NCBI RefSeq assembly: GCF_020742345.1
Contig: NZ_DYXC01000024.1
Span: 1-29,107 of the forward strand
Direction of reading: 5' to 3'
Source: Enteractinococcus helveticum
Lineage (GTDB): Bacteria; Actinomycetota; Actinomycetes; Actinomycetales; Micrococcaceae
DNA: 29,107 nt
Positions 7,779 through 15,454 of the stretch are shown here, piece after piece. A program made the translations under genes and the position numbers. The notes under the pieces are model-generated. The model saw nothing but the letters and a program-made list of their open reading frames with translations. It was not told the DNA's origin and ran no database searches. Positions within the stretch are counted from its first letter, which is position 1. Each line of letters opens with the position of its first letter.

Positions 7779-10700
7779 GTGGCCGAACCGCCTGAAGAAT
7801 CTTTAGAACCACCCACATCTCAACAACCAAAGCCACGTAAAGGATCCTGGAAAAAGACCGGAGCGATAGTCACGTCTATTGCTACCGCAGCTGCCATGAC
7901 CCTTGGCGGGGCTGTCCCCGCTGCTGCTGATGACGGCGAACATCGCAGTCACGCTCGCGGACATCTTATCGATGCCGACTTACTCGGTCTCAACCTGGCG
8001 GACGCTGGAGTCGCCGAACAACATTATCTTGAATACGGTGGTGAGCCAGTCCTCGGCACCATCAACGCAGCCCTGTTGGAAGAACTCATTGCTTTGGATT
8101 TGGGCGGCATATCTTTGCCAATCCTTCCAGATGGCCTTGAGGTGGGTGCGGTTAGCTCGTATGCTCATACTCCATCTCCTACAGAAGCTACCGCTTCTGC
8201 AGGCGTGATCGCTCAGGATGGTTCCATTGATATCAGTGGTTCCGGAGATGACCCATACGGGTATGCCACAGTCGACTTGACCAATGCGCTAAACCAATTG
8301 GGACTAAACCTCGACGGCGTGGTTGACGAATTGGGCCTGCAATTGGGTGCAGTAGCCTCCACTGCTACAGCTAATAACGGTGACGTCAATAGCGACTACG
8401 CTGTCGCCGGCGCTCGTCTGGCATTGGACGCACCGGTTCTTGATGATGTGACTACTCTAATCACTGAAGCAGTTGGTGGCCTCGACAGCACTGTCAATGG
8501 TCTCCTCGGACCAGAGGGCCCTGTTCAAGAGCTATTGAATGCTTTGAGCTTTGACGAAATAGATGTGAACCTCGGCGGTCTGATTCCGGTGCTGAAGGTC
8601 AACCTAGGTACCCCAGAACTGCAAGTTCAAGTCGGCTTGGAAGAACTCGTTGATGGTCTCATCGGGGAAACACTAGTCAGTGACTCTGGGGTTACCACCA
8701 TTGATCTGAATCAAGGCCAAATTTACATTGACCTTGAAGCGCTACACGCAGATGGTCTAAACAACCTTGATGCAAATACAACGCTGCTCACGTCAGACGA
8801 AATCACGCAAATTACCGGTGAGGTCAGTGCGCTTCTTGGTGAACTTTTGGATTCTGTTACGTCATCACTAGAAGACTCACTGGGAGAAACTAGCGTTACC
8901 GTAACCCTTGATCCAGACATTTCGGCTCTCGGAGGCGTCGTCAGCGGGGATGCCGAGATCAAGATTGATACCACGATCGCAGAGCTGCTTGGGGACGCAG
9001 TATCTGAAGATGCAGTCACCATTTCAGGTGGACTTTCCGTGCTTGGCATACCGATTCCGCTTCTCGATCTTGTAGGTGCTCTTTTGGAGCCCATCTTGAA
9101 CGAGGTTGTTCCAGCGATTACCGGTCCGCTTGTCTCTGAACTTGGAAACCTTGGATCACTGGTATCGGAAGCGCTTGATGGTGTTCTAGATCCAGTTGTC
9201 AGTAGCCTGAGCCCGGTTCTGGAAGCACTAAACCAGGTTGCAACTATTACGGTCAACGCCCAATCGCAACCAGGTGATCTCGGTGAGGGTTCCTTCTCCG
9301 TAAGTGCTCTTGAGGTCGAGGTCCTGCCATCCATTAGTGCAGTAAGTCTCCCACTAGCGACATCATCCGTCTATGCAGAAACTGCTGAAGACTACAACCC
9401 TTCGTTATCGCTTAATCCAGCGGAAGGTGAGGCCGGCGATATCATCGATATCAGTGGCGACGACTTCGTCCCGGGATCGACCGTTACGATCGAAGTGACT
9501 GATCAGGACGGCAACACGATTGGCGAAATAGTTGAAGTTACTGTGGAAGACGACGGAACGTTCACCCAACCATGGACGATTCCTGAGGATGTTGACCCCG
9601 GTGAATTAATCGTTGATGGGACTGATAACGACAACCCCGATATTAATGCTCAAGAGACATTACTGGTTGTCGAGACCACCGTCTACGAACCGTCCGTAAC
9701 TGTGAATCCTGATGAAGTAGCTGCTGGCGATGAGACTGTTATTAGCGGCGTGGATTTCGTAGCAGGATCATCGGTAACGATCGTCATTACCGATGAAGCA
9801 GGCAACTCTGTAGATACCATCGAGGATGTCCCTGTAGATGAAAATGGGAACTTCTCCGATGTCACATGGACTGTCCCTGACGAAGTAGAAGCCGGTGAAC
9901 TCACAGTCACTGCGACTGATGAGGAAGAGAACTCCGCGGAGACTTCTCTTTCAGTTGTAGAAAACAGCGACGTTGATGCAGACGCCGACGCAACTGATGC
10001 TGATGCGGATGCTGCTGACGCTACTGATGCAGATACCGATGCTGTAGACGCTGACGCCGATGCGGCCGACACTGACACTGACGCTACTGATGCAGATACC
10101 GACGCAGCTGACACAGATGCCGATGCTGACGCAACTGATGCAGATACTGATGCTGCTGACACGGATGCTGACGCAACTGATGCAGATACTGATGCTGACG
10201 CTGCAGACACTGATGCTGACGCAGATACCGATGCTGCTGACACTGATGCCGATGCTGACGCTGATGCAGATGCTGATGCCGATGCTGTTGATACTGACGG
10301 TGCTGACGCTGATGCTGCTGACGCTACTGACACGGATGCGGATGCTGTAGACGCTGATGCCGACGCAACTGATGCTGTAGACACTGATGTGGATGCAGCT
10401 GATGCTGACGCTATTGACGCGGACACCGATGCTGTAGACGCTGACGCTGATGCAGATACTGATGCTGACGCAACTGATGCGGCTGATACCGATGCAGCTG
10501 ACGCTGATGCGGCTGACTCTGACGCAGATACCGGCGCTGCTGACACAGATGCGGATGCTGTTGATACTGACGGTGCTGACGCTGATGCTGATGCGGCTGA
10601 TGTAGATGCTGACGCTACTGATGCTGACGCTGACGCTGTAGACGCTGATGCAGATACTGGTGCAGATGCTGACGCTACTGATGCTGATGCGGATGCTGCT

Positions 10701-11354
10701 GACGCAACTGATGCAGATACCGATGCTGACGCTACTGATGCTGTAGACGCTGATGCAGATACTGATGCTGTAGACGCTGATGCTGCTGACGCTGCAGACA
10801 CTGATGCTGATGCAGATACCGATGCCGATGCAGCTGACGCTGACGCTGACACTGACGCAACTGATGCAGATACCGATGCAGCTGACGCCGACGCAACGGA
10901 CAGTGACGACGCCAACGAAGCTGACCCTTCAATCAACGTCGATCCGGATACCGCTACCCCCGGTGAAGAAGTAACTATCGAAGGTGATGACTTCGGACCT
11001 GAAGAAACCGTCGCCGTCGAAATCACTGATAAAGATGGCAACGTCATTGACACCGTTACCGCGGTGACTGATGGCAACGGAGACTTCAGTGTCGTCTGGA
11101 CTGTCCCACAGGATATTTCACCAGGCAACCTGACGATCACCGCCGTCGATGAATCCGGCAACACCGCCACAGCCGAGCTGACTATCTCAGCCACCGGTAC
11201 TGCTGGCACAGGTTCCGGCGATTCCGGTGACGGCCTGGCATCAACCGGTGCCAAAGCAACCATGATCGCCACAGCAGTTGCATTACTGCTCATCGTGATT
11301 GGTGCTGGCCTGCTCATTGCACGCCGTAACAACACCGTGAATGACGCCAGCTAA
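7779..11354 (+). CDS. Sortase-anchored surface protein: choice-of-anchor G-like head, Ig-like repeats, Asp-rich stalk
   Basis: This 1191-residue cell-wall protein has a signal peptide with a long n-region (cleavage near VPAAA, residue 50). Residues about 60-535 resemble the choice-of-anchor G family of actinobacterial surface proteins (LNLADAGVAEQHYLEYGG, repeated Gly-Leu-Gly segments). Ig-like repeats lie at about 538-630, 633-728 and 1046-1137, sharing an Asn/Asp-Pro start, I-x-G-x-DF and a final W-T-V/I-P motif. Between the second and third is a 313-residue Asp/Ala/Thr/Val repeat (731-1043). The C-terminus has the sorting motif LASTG (1153-1157), a membrane helix and the ARRNN tail, so anchoring by a class E-type sortase is likely. 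Start GTG 7779 is preceded by AAGGGA (7768-7773). A role in adhesion or a surface layer is inferred. Confidence 0.88.
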   Translation: MAEPPEESLEPPTSQQPKPRKGSWKKTGAIVTSIATAAAMTLGGAVPAAADDGEHRSHARGHLIDADLLGLNLADAGVAEQHYLEYGGEPVLGTINAALLEELIALDLGGISLPILPDGLEVGAVSSYAHTPSPTEATASAGVIAQDGSIDISGSGDDPYGYATVDLTNALNQLGLNLDGVVDELGLQLGAVASTATANNGDVNSDYAVAGARLALDAPVLDDVTTLITEAVGGLDSTVNGLLGPEGPVQELLNALSFDEIDVNLGGLIPVLKVNLGTPELQVQVGLEELVDGLIGETLVSDSGVTTIDLNQGQIYIDLEALHADGLNNLDANTTLLTSDEITQITGEVSALLGELLDSVTSSLEDSLGETSVTVTLDPDISALGGVVSGDAEIKIDTTIAELLGDAVSEDAVTISGGLSVLGIPIPLLDLVGALLEPILNEVVPAITGPLVSELGNLGSLVSEALDGVLDPVVSSLSPVLEALNQVATITVNAQSQPGDLGEGSFSVSALEVEVLPSISAVSLPLATSSVYAETAEDYNPSLSLNPAEGEAGDIIDISGDDFVPGSTVTIEVTDQDGNTIGEIVEVTVEDDGTFTQPWTIPEDVDPGELIVDGTDNDNPDINAQETLLVVETTVYEPSVTVNPDEVAAGDETVISGVDFVAGSSVTIVITDEAGNSVDTIEDVPVDENGNFSDVTWTVPDEVEAGELTVTATDEEENSAETSLSVVENSDVDADADATDADADAADATDADTDAVDADADAADTDTDATDADTDAADTDADADATDADTDAADTDADATDADTDADAADTDADADTDAADTDADADADADADADAVDTDGADADAADATDTDADAVDADADATDAVDTDVDAADADAIDADTDAVDADADADTDADATDAADTDAADADAADSDADTGAADTDADAVDTDGADADADAADVDADATDADADAVDADADTGADADATDADADAADATDADTDADATDAVDADADTDAVDADAADAADTDADADTDADAADADADTDATDADTDAADADATDSDDANEADPSINVDPDTATPGEEVTIEGDDFGPEETVAVEITDKDGNVIDTVTAVTDGNGDFSVVWTVPQDISPGNLTITAVDESGNTATAELTISATGTAGTGSGDSGDGLASTGAKATMIATAVALLLIVIGAGLLIARRNNTVNDAS
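9969..10907 (+). repeat. Coding repeat: 313-residue Asp-Ala/Thr/Val stalk
   Basis: The repeat lies inside the surface-protein gene. It is built from GAY-GCN and GAY-ACN codons in dimers (DA, DT) and trimers (DAA, DAT, DAV). A 3-2-2 arrangement giving seven-residue units such as DATDADT and DAADTDA is frequent. Synonymous codons are mixed, so the DNA is diverged rather than freshly duplicated, except for a 37-base exact repeat (10281-10317 and 10554-10590). Confidence 0.95.
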
Positions 11355-11374
11355 GTCATTCATGTAGAGACCTG

Positions 11375-11401
11375 GCCGGGGACGCAACGCGCGTCCCCGG
11401 C
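11375..11401 (+). terminator. Hairpin terminator after surface-protein gene
   Basis: GCCGGGGACGC (11375-11385) pairs perfectly with GCGTCCCCGGC (11391-11401) around AACGC, 20 bases after the stop. The following TGCGTCATTTCC is only weakly T-rich. The next gene could be reached by read-through. Confidence 0.7.
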
Positions 11402-11487
11402 TGCGTCATTTCCTCACCTTCCACTTTGCGTCGTCCAACAGGACCTGGCACAAACCATAGAAAAACATTCGGGGATATACCAGCCAG

Positions 11488-12306
11488 ATGAGTCGTACCA
11501 GAACTTCCACTAAACCTTCGTCGCCACCATCGCGGGGCAAGCCGAAACACACGACGACGGCGGTCATAGCCTCAGTCATTATGCTAATTGTCATGGCAAG
11601 TACCGTTCTGGTGCTCTTGCCTGCTGGCACCCCGTTACGGCAACCCGTGAACTCCGCGGTATCCCCGTATTTCTCGCAAAACTGGCGTGTTTTTGCACCC
11701 AATATTTTGAAGGTCAATCGCAAAGTCGAGATCCGGGCCCAATGGCGCGACGACAACAACCAACTCGTGCACTCTGACTGGGTCTCGCTCACCGAAATCG
11801 AAGAGCAAGGCGTGACAGGCCATTTCGCGCCTTCACGAGTCCACAAAAACGCCTTTAACTCCTCCCAAACTTTGCTGAGCCGCTACAACGATCTCAACGA
11901 AGAACAGCAGGAACGCGTCAGAAACACCTTTATCGAAGCAACGGACAACAATGAATTCCATCCCATCGACGTTGAAGATCTGATCGATGACCTAGGTGCC
12001 GGAGATAGCGACGTCGTCCGCTATCTCCGAATGGACTACATGTACATGCGGTTCGCAACGCTGTACGCAACCGCAGGCTTTGACAAAGACATTGAACGTG
12101 TCCAATGGCGCATCACACGCGAGCGTCCCAACGACTTTAGGAACCGCTTTAGGGACCAAGAGCAATACGGTGACTCCGTGACCACGTTCGGTTGGCGACA
12201 TTCCAACGTTGACATGCCTGAAGAAGTGCTCGATGAGTACCGCAAACTCATCGAAGGCACCGGCAAAGAGCACTTGTTCAGAAAGGCGGATTCCGATGCG
12301 AACTAA
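11488..12306 (+). CDS. DUF5819 family protein (SdpA-like partner)
   Basis: This 272-residue protein has a basic cytoplasmic N-terminus and one membrane helix (about 25-45). An extracytoplasmic domain follows with the family-like motif SPYFSQNWRVFAPNIL at about 59-74. That motif is the hallmark of DUF5819 proteins, which sit beside HTTM/SdpB-type membrane proteins. The rest is charged and mostly helical (DLNEEQQERVRNTFIEA), with no enzyme motif I can name. The last 11 bases overlap the start of the HTTM gene, so the two are one operon and probably work together, as SdpA and SdpB do in Bacillus subtilis. The ribosome site is weak (GGGG about 13 bases before ATG 11488). Confidence 0.8.
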   Translation: MSRTRTSTKPSSPPSRGKPKHTTTAVIASVIMLIVMASTVLVLLPAGTPLRQPVNSAVSPYFSQNWRVFAPNILKVNRKVEIRAQWRDDNNQLVHSDWVSLTEIEEQGVTGHFAPSRVHKNAFNSSQTLLSRYNDLNEEQQERVRNTFIEATDNNEFHPIDVEDLIDDLGAGDSDVVRYLRMDYMYMRFATLYATAGFDKDIERVQWRITRERPNDFRNRFRDQEQYGDSVTTFGWRHSNVDMPEEVLDEYRKLIEGTGKEHLFRKADSDAN

Positions 12307-13285
12307 GCTATCGCTGACTCGCTACGTCGATTGGCTCACCACAGCCAAGCACAACCTCAAATCATTCTCGATCCTGCGGATCATCTACGGCGTCGCACTA
12401 CTGTTTCTCCTGGTGCCCAGCATCCCCGAACGCTCACTGCTGTGGGGCCCGGCCTCCTTTTGGGTCGATTCCGAAGCCAGCCGACGCGGCTATTGGACCT
12501 TCGACACCGTCTTCTCAAAAGACTCGACCCTACTTTTTGACCTTGCATACTTTGGACTCATCGCCCTGGCAATAGTCTTCATTCTCGGCTGGCACACCCG
12601 CATCATTACCCCCATCATGCTGTTGATGCTCGTTGCGCTGCATGCCAACAATAATTTCATGCTCAACGGCGGCGATACCCTCATGCGCATCACGCTGCTG
12701 TTCATGGTCTTTGCCAACCTCAGCGAGCACTACTCACTTGATTCCCGACGACGCCGACGCGCTACAGCACCCCGACGCCATCTCGTGCCCGCTCACATTT
12801 CTAACGCCGCACACAACACCGGCCTTATCCTGTGCTGTTTCCAAATCATCGTTGTCTACACAACTTCCGGTATTTGGAAAGTCATTGGCGATGACTGGCT
12901 CAACGGATCTGCACTCTTCTACGCCCTACGCATCGACAACTTCATGCTCTATCCGGCGATCAACGAATTGCTGTGGCAATCGAACCTGGTGATCTACATC
13001 GGCACCTTTGCCGCACTGTTGGTTCAAACACTATTCGTCGTATTCATCCTGTGGCGGCCTACCAGAATCTTTGCGCTCATCAGTCTGATCTTCATGCATC
13101 TTGGCATCGGTTTGCTGCTTGGCCTCTGGCCTTTCTCACTTGCCATGATCGCACTGGACATGCTGTTCATTCGGGACACGACATGGACCAGAGCCGAAGC
13201 ATTCCTGCAATCCAACCCGAAGATAGACTCCGGCCGTCAATGGGCTAGACAGTGGATGGTTCATTTGAAATCCAACGTGAAGTAA
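12296..13285 (+). CDS. HTTM domain membrane protein (SdpB/gamma-carboxylase-like family)
   Basis: This 329-residue polytopic membrane protein belongs to the HTTM group, which contains SdpB and the transmembrane part of vitamin K-dependent gamma-carboxylases. It opens with SILRIIYGVALLFLLVP, then an extracellular loop with LWGPASFW. Several hydrophobic helices follow, with HANNNFMLNGGDTLMRI and YTTSGIWKVIGDDWLNGSA, which match conserved HTTM motifs around a His/Asn-rich site. The ATG at 12296 overlaps the end of the DUF5819 gene; a longer frame from 12209 lies inside that gene and is not supported. The C-terminal part lacks the large lumenal domain of true carboxylases. The biochemical activity is unknown; processing or modification of a secreted peptide is a family-based guess. 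Confidence 0.82.
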   Translation: MRTKLSLTRYVDWLTTAKHNLKSFSILRIIYGVALLFLLVPSIPERSLLWGPASFWVDSEASRRGYWTFDTVFSKDSTLLFDLAYFGLIALAIVFILGWHTRIITPIMLLMLVALHANNNFMLNGGDTLMRITLLFMVFANLSEHYSLDSRRRRRATAPRRHLVPAHISNAAHNTGLILCCFQIIVVYTTSGIWKVIGDDWLNGSALFYALRIDNFMLYPAINELLWQSNLVIYIGTFAALLVQTLFVVFILWRPTRIFALISLIFMHLGIGLLLGLWPFSLAMIALDMLFIRDTTWTRAEAFLQSNPKIDSGRQWARQWMVHLKSNVK

Positions 13286-13328
13286 GGACCAGGACAATGT
13301 AAGTTCGAGCCTGCACAATCTGTATATG

Positions 13329-13341
13329 ACACTGATAGTGT
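13329..13341. promoter_or_regulatory. Dyad ACACTGATAGTGT, candidate TetR-type operator
   Basis: ACACT-GAT-AGTGT is a perfect inverted repeat 112 bases before the 3-hydroxybutyryl-CoA dehydrogenase start. A second dyad, TTCTGA/TCAGAA (13374-13379 and 13390-13395), lies nearer the gene. Acyl-CoA genes are often under TetR-type repressors, but no such regulator gene is in the window. Confidence 0.35.
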
Positions 13342-13453
13342 TTGGCATCGCGGCCTGTCAGGTATCCTTCAGCTTCTGAGATGTTGTATTCAGAATCGAT
13401 TCATAGAATGATCTGTCGAGGGATCGAATTGGAGAACTTAGGAAAGTAGTTTT

Positions 13454-14317
13454 ATGAAAGAATCTGCAATCACAGTTATCGGCGGTGGCACGATGGGACG
13501 AGAAATTGCCTTCGTCGCAGCCATGAGCGGTTTCCAGACCTATTTAGTGGACATTGAAGAGCGTTTTCTCGACAACGCACGCGAGCAACTCACCACATCC
13601 ACCACGCGCATGACCGAACGGCAGCGAGTCAGCCAGGAAGCTGTCGAAGCTGGTTTTCAAAACCTCACGTTTACTATTGATCGTGACACCGCAGTTAAGA
13701 ACTCTTCCTTTGTAATTGAAGCGATTATCGAAGACCTAGGGACCAAACAGCAACTCTTCGCCGAGTTGGATAAGATTGCGGCTCCAGAAACGATTCTGGC
13801 CTCTAACTCTTCATCGATTGTGTCGTCCAAGCTGGCTGATGGTTTGAAACACCCAGAGCGTGTCTGCAACGTGCACTTCTTCAACCCGGTATTACAGATG
13901 ACCTTGGTAGAGGTGGTCGGCGGAGAACACACTGCTCAAACCACCGTAGATCGTGCGATGGAACTTGCAAAAGCGCTTGGTAAGACTCCGGTGCATATCG
14001 AAAAAGAGATTTTCGGTTTTATCGTGAATCGTATTCTCATGGCCATTGTGGGTGAAGCCCTGCACCTGTATGAAGAAGGCTACGCATCGATCGAAGACAT
14101 TGATACCGCAATTAAAGAAGGCCTCAGCCACCCAATGGGGCCGTTCACTTTGATGGATCTGGTCGGCGTAGATATCAACCTCGGTATCCAACAGCTTGCC
14201 GCACAAGAACGCAACGACCATCTTGTGCCAGATGTTAGCCCGACGCTCTCGAAGCTAGTTGAACAAGGAAAGCTCGGTCGTAAGACTGGGACAGGTTTCT
14301 ATAATTACAACAAATAA
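13454..14317 (+). CDS. 3-hydroxybutyryl-CoA / 3-hydroxyacyl-CoA dehydrogenase
   Basis: This cytoplasmic NAD(P)-dependent enzyme oxidises 3-hydroxyacyl-CoA to 3-oxoacyl-CoA, or runs in reverse. The 287-residue product has the single-domain pair length (about 285). It shows an N-terminal Rossmann motif VIGGGTMGREIA (8-19), the ASNSSS segment, the catalytic-His motif NVHFFNP and GFIVNRIL. The C-terminal half ends GKLGRKTGTGFYNY, typical of Hbd/PaaH-type enzymes. A ribosome site (AGGAAAG) precedes ATG 13454. The gene stands alone between the accessory region and a strong terminator. No thiolase or crotonase is adjacent, so the pathway (butanoate, phenylacetate or fatty-acid breakdown) cannot be told. 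Confidence 0.92.
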   Translation: MKESAITVIGGGTMGREIAFVAAMSGFQTYLVDIEERFLDNAREQLTTSTTRMTERQRVSQEAVEAGFQNLTFTIDRDTAVKNSSFVIEAIIEDLGTKQQLFAELDKIAAPETILASNSSSIVSSKLADGLKHPERVCNVHFFNPVLQMTLVEVVGGEHTAQTTVDRAMELAKALGKTPVHIEKEIFGFIVNRILMAIVGEALHLYEEGYASIEDIDTAIKEGLSHPMGPFTLMDLVGVDINLGIQQLAAQERNDHLVPDVSPTLSKLVEQGKLGRKTGTGFYNYNK

Positions 14318-14333
14318 GCGGTCATGACTGCAG

Positions 14334-14381
14334 AGGCTTCGCCACGCAAACCAAGTGTTCTTGTGGCGAAGCCTTGGTTTT
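14334..14381 (+). terminator. Intrinsic terminator after 3-hydroxybutyryl-CoA dehydrogenase
   Basis: AGGCTTCGCCAC (14334-14345) pairs perfectly with GTGGCGAAGCCT (14363-14374) and is followed by TGGTTTTAT. It lies in the short space before the convergent minus-strand gene. Confidence 0.85.
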
Positions 14382-14922
14382 ATGCCCCGGTAACCAGGCG
14401 GTAGATGAGCCAGAGTAGAGCGCCGAAAAGCCCGAGCGCGGCCAGGGTCAGAATAATGAACATGGCTAGGGCAAGTGGTTCATTCGTCGTGCCGGCTGTT
14501 TGCGTGTGTTGCTGGTGTGGGGCAAATGACTGAGCCTGGTAGTTCCCGAAGGACTGCTGATCTGGCGCCGACGGGACGTGCGCGTTTTTCGCGGCAGTTG
14601 CTTGGGCGGCGTCGCGTGCATCTGACTGATCCGAGGTAATGTTTAGCTCAGTGTGCGCTGTGTCATGTTCACCCTCTGAGGGTGCGACATCTTGATAGAG
14701 CTCATCGTCGTCGAAGGACAGCACACCGGTCTCGAAGGTTTCGTAGTCCGGAGCGTTGCGGAGCTGCTCGCGCTGGTGCCCAGAGAAGAGCATCTCGGTG
14801 GCCAGCCCGACGTCGTCGTCCTGCGTTTCTTCAGGCGGCGGGGGAGGGGTAGCGGATTCAGATAACGAATCTTCGTCCTGCTCACGTGGATTCTCAGCGT
14901 CAGCGTTGGGATGATTCGTCAT
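14380..14922 (-). CDS. Acidic tail-anchored membrane protein of unknown function
   Basis: This 180-residue protein is not recognised. Residues 1 to about 145 are hydrophilic and probably disordered, rich in Asp, Glu, Gln and Pro, with a PPPPPEE run near 26 and a Gln/His-rich stretch before the membrane. One hydrophobic helix (about 149-176) and a very short tail form a C-terminal anchor, placing the acidic part in the cytoplasm. It starts 18 bases after the stop of the GroES-like gene on the same strand, so the two are probably one transcript. The GAGGG before ATG 14922 supports the start. Confidence 0.75.
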   Translation of the reverse strand: MTNHPNADAENPREQDEDSLSESATPPPPPEETQDDDVGLATEMLFSGHQREQLRNAPDYETFETGVLSFDDDELYQDVAPSEGEHDTAHTELNITSDQSDARDAAQATAAKNAHVPSAPDQQSFGNYQAQSFAPHQQHTQTAGTTNEPLALAMFIILTLAALGLFGALLWLIYRLVTGA

Positions 14923-14940
14923 GGCAACACCCTCTTGTTG

Positions 14941-15282
14941 TTACAGATACATGCCTTGGGAAGTTTGGCTACCGTGTGGGTCACAGACGGCGTGAAGGTC
15001 ACGTTCCCGAACGAGCACGTAGGTGGTCGCATCGATTTCTACTTCGTGACGGTCTTCGGGATCGTACAGAATGGTGTCCTCGAGTTTGACCTGGCGAACT
15101 GAAGGACCCACGGCGACGACTTTGGCCCAGGCCAGTCGTTTGCCCATGGCTGCGGTTGCGGGAATGACAATGCCCGATGCCGAGCGACGTTCTTTAGTTC
15201 CCTCGTCGGGTTCGACAAGAATACGATCGTGGAGCATGCGGACTGGTAGCTGTGTCTGTGCGGATGATTCGTGAGTAGTCAC
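14941..15282 (-). CDS. GroES-family (Cpn10-like) co-chaperone, divergent copy
   Basis: This 113-residue GroES-fold protein has MLHDRILVEPD at the first strand and ERRSASGIVIPATA at the mobile-loop position. AWAKVVAVGPS, DTILYDPED and a final YVLVRERDLHAV follow. The roof-loop region is altered relative to standard GroES, and no groEL is beside it, so it is probably the second, divergent GroES-like protein found in Micrococcales rather than the main partner of GroEL. GTG 15282 gives a 15-residue extension; ATG 15237 (at MLHDR) is a possible alternative, but no ribosome site is seen for it. It is divergent from the Bax-inhibitor gene, with a 20-base dyad between them. Confidence 0.85.
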   Translation of the reverse strand: MTTHESSAQTQLPVRMLHDRILVEPDEGTKERRSASGIVIPATAAMGKRLAWAKVVAVGPSVRQVKLEDTILYDPEDRHEVEIDATTYVLVRERDLHAVCDPHGSQTSQGMYL

Positions 15283-15331
15283 GCCACCAGCTTACGGGGT
15301 CTTTTGACCTAATAAGTAGGGATGCGTAATA

Positions 15332-15351
15332 TGAATTTTTGGCAAAATTCA
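15332..15351. promoter_or_regulatory. 20-base dyad between divergent genes, candidate operator
   Basis: TGAATTTT-TGGC-AAAATTCA has perfect 8-base arms. It lies 50 bases from the GroES-like start and 104 bases from the Bax-inhibitor start, and is far more AT-rich than its surroundings. A regulator binding here could act on both genes; none is identified. Confidence 0.45.
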
Positions 15352-15454
15352 CGGTCACGGCGTGCAATACGCTCCTTGTGCCGTTAGGCTTGACTTCGAT
15401 GTGATATGCCCACTGAGTGATTGTTTGTCGGTGGGAACATGAGAAAGGATGGGC

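Noticed and set aside
10060..10350. Plus-strand frame rich in Met, Leu and Thr inside the Asp repeat
   Set aside because: It is an off-frame reading of the same codon repeat; similar frames appear wherever the repeat runs.
9969..10907. Possible CRISPR or RTX-like array
   Set aside because: Repeats are short codon units without unique spacers, and the GGxGxD nonapeptide of RTX proteins is absent.
9683..11335. 550-codon minus-strand open frame opposite the surface protein
   Set aside because: It is the shadow of the GAY-GCN repeat, which reads as Ser/Ala/Val on the other strand and rarely gives stops; no ribosome site or domain is present.
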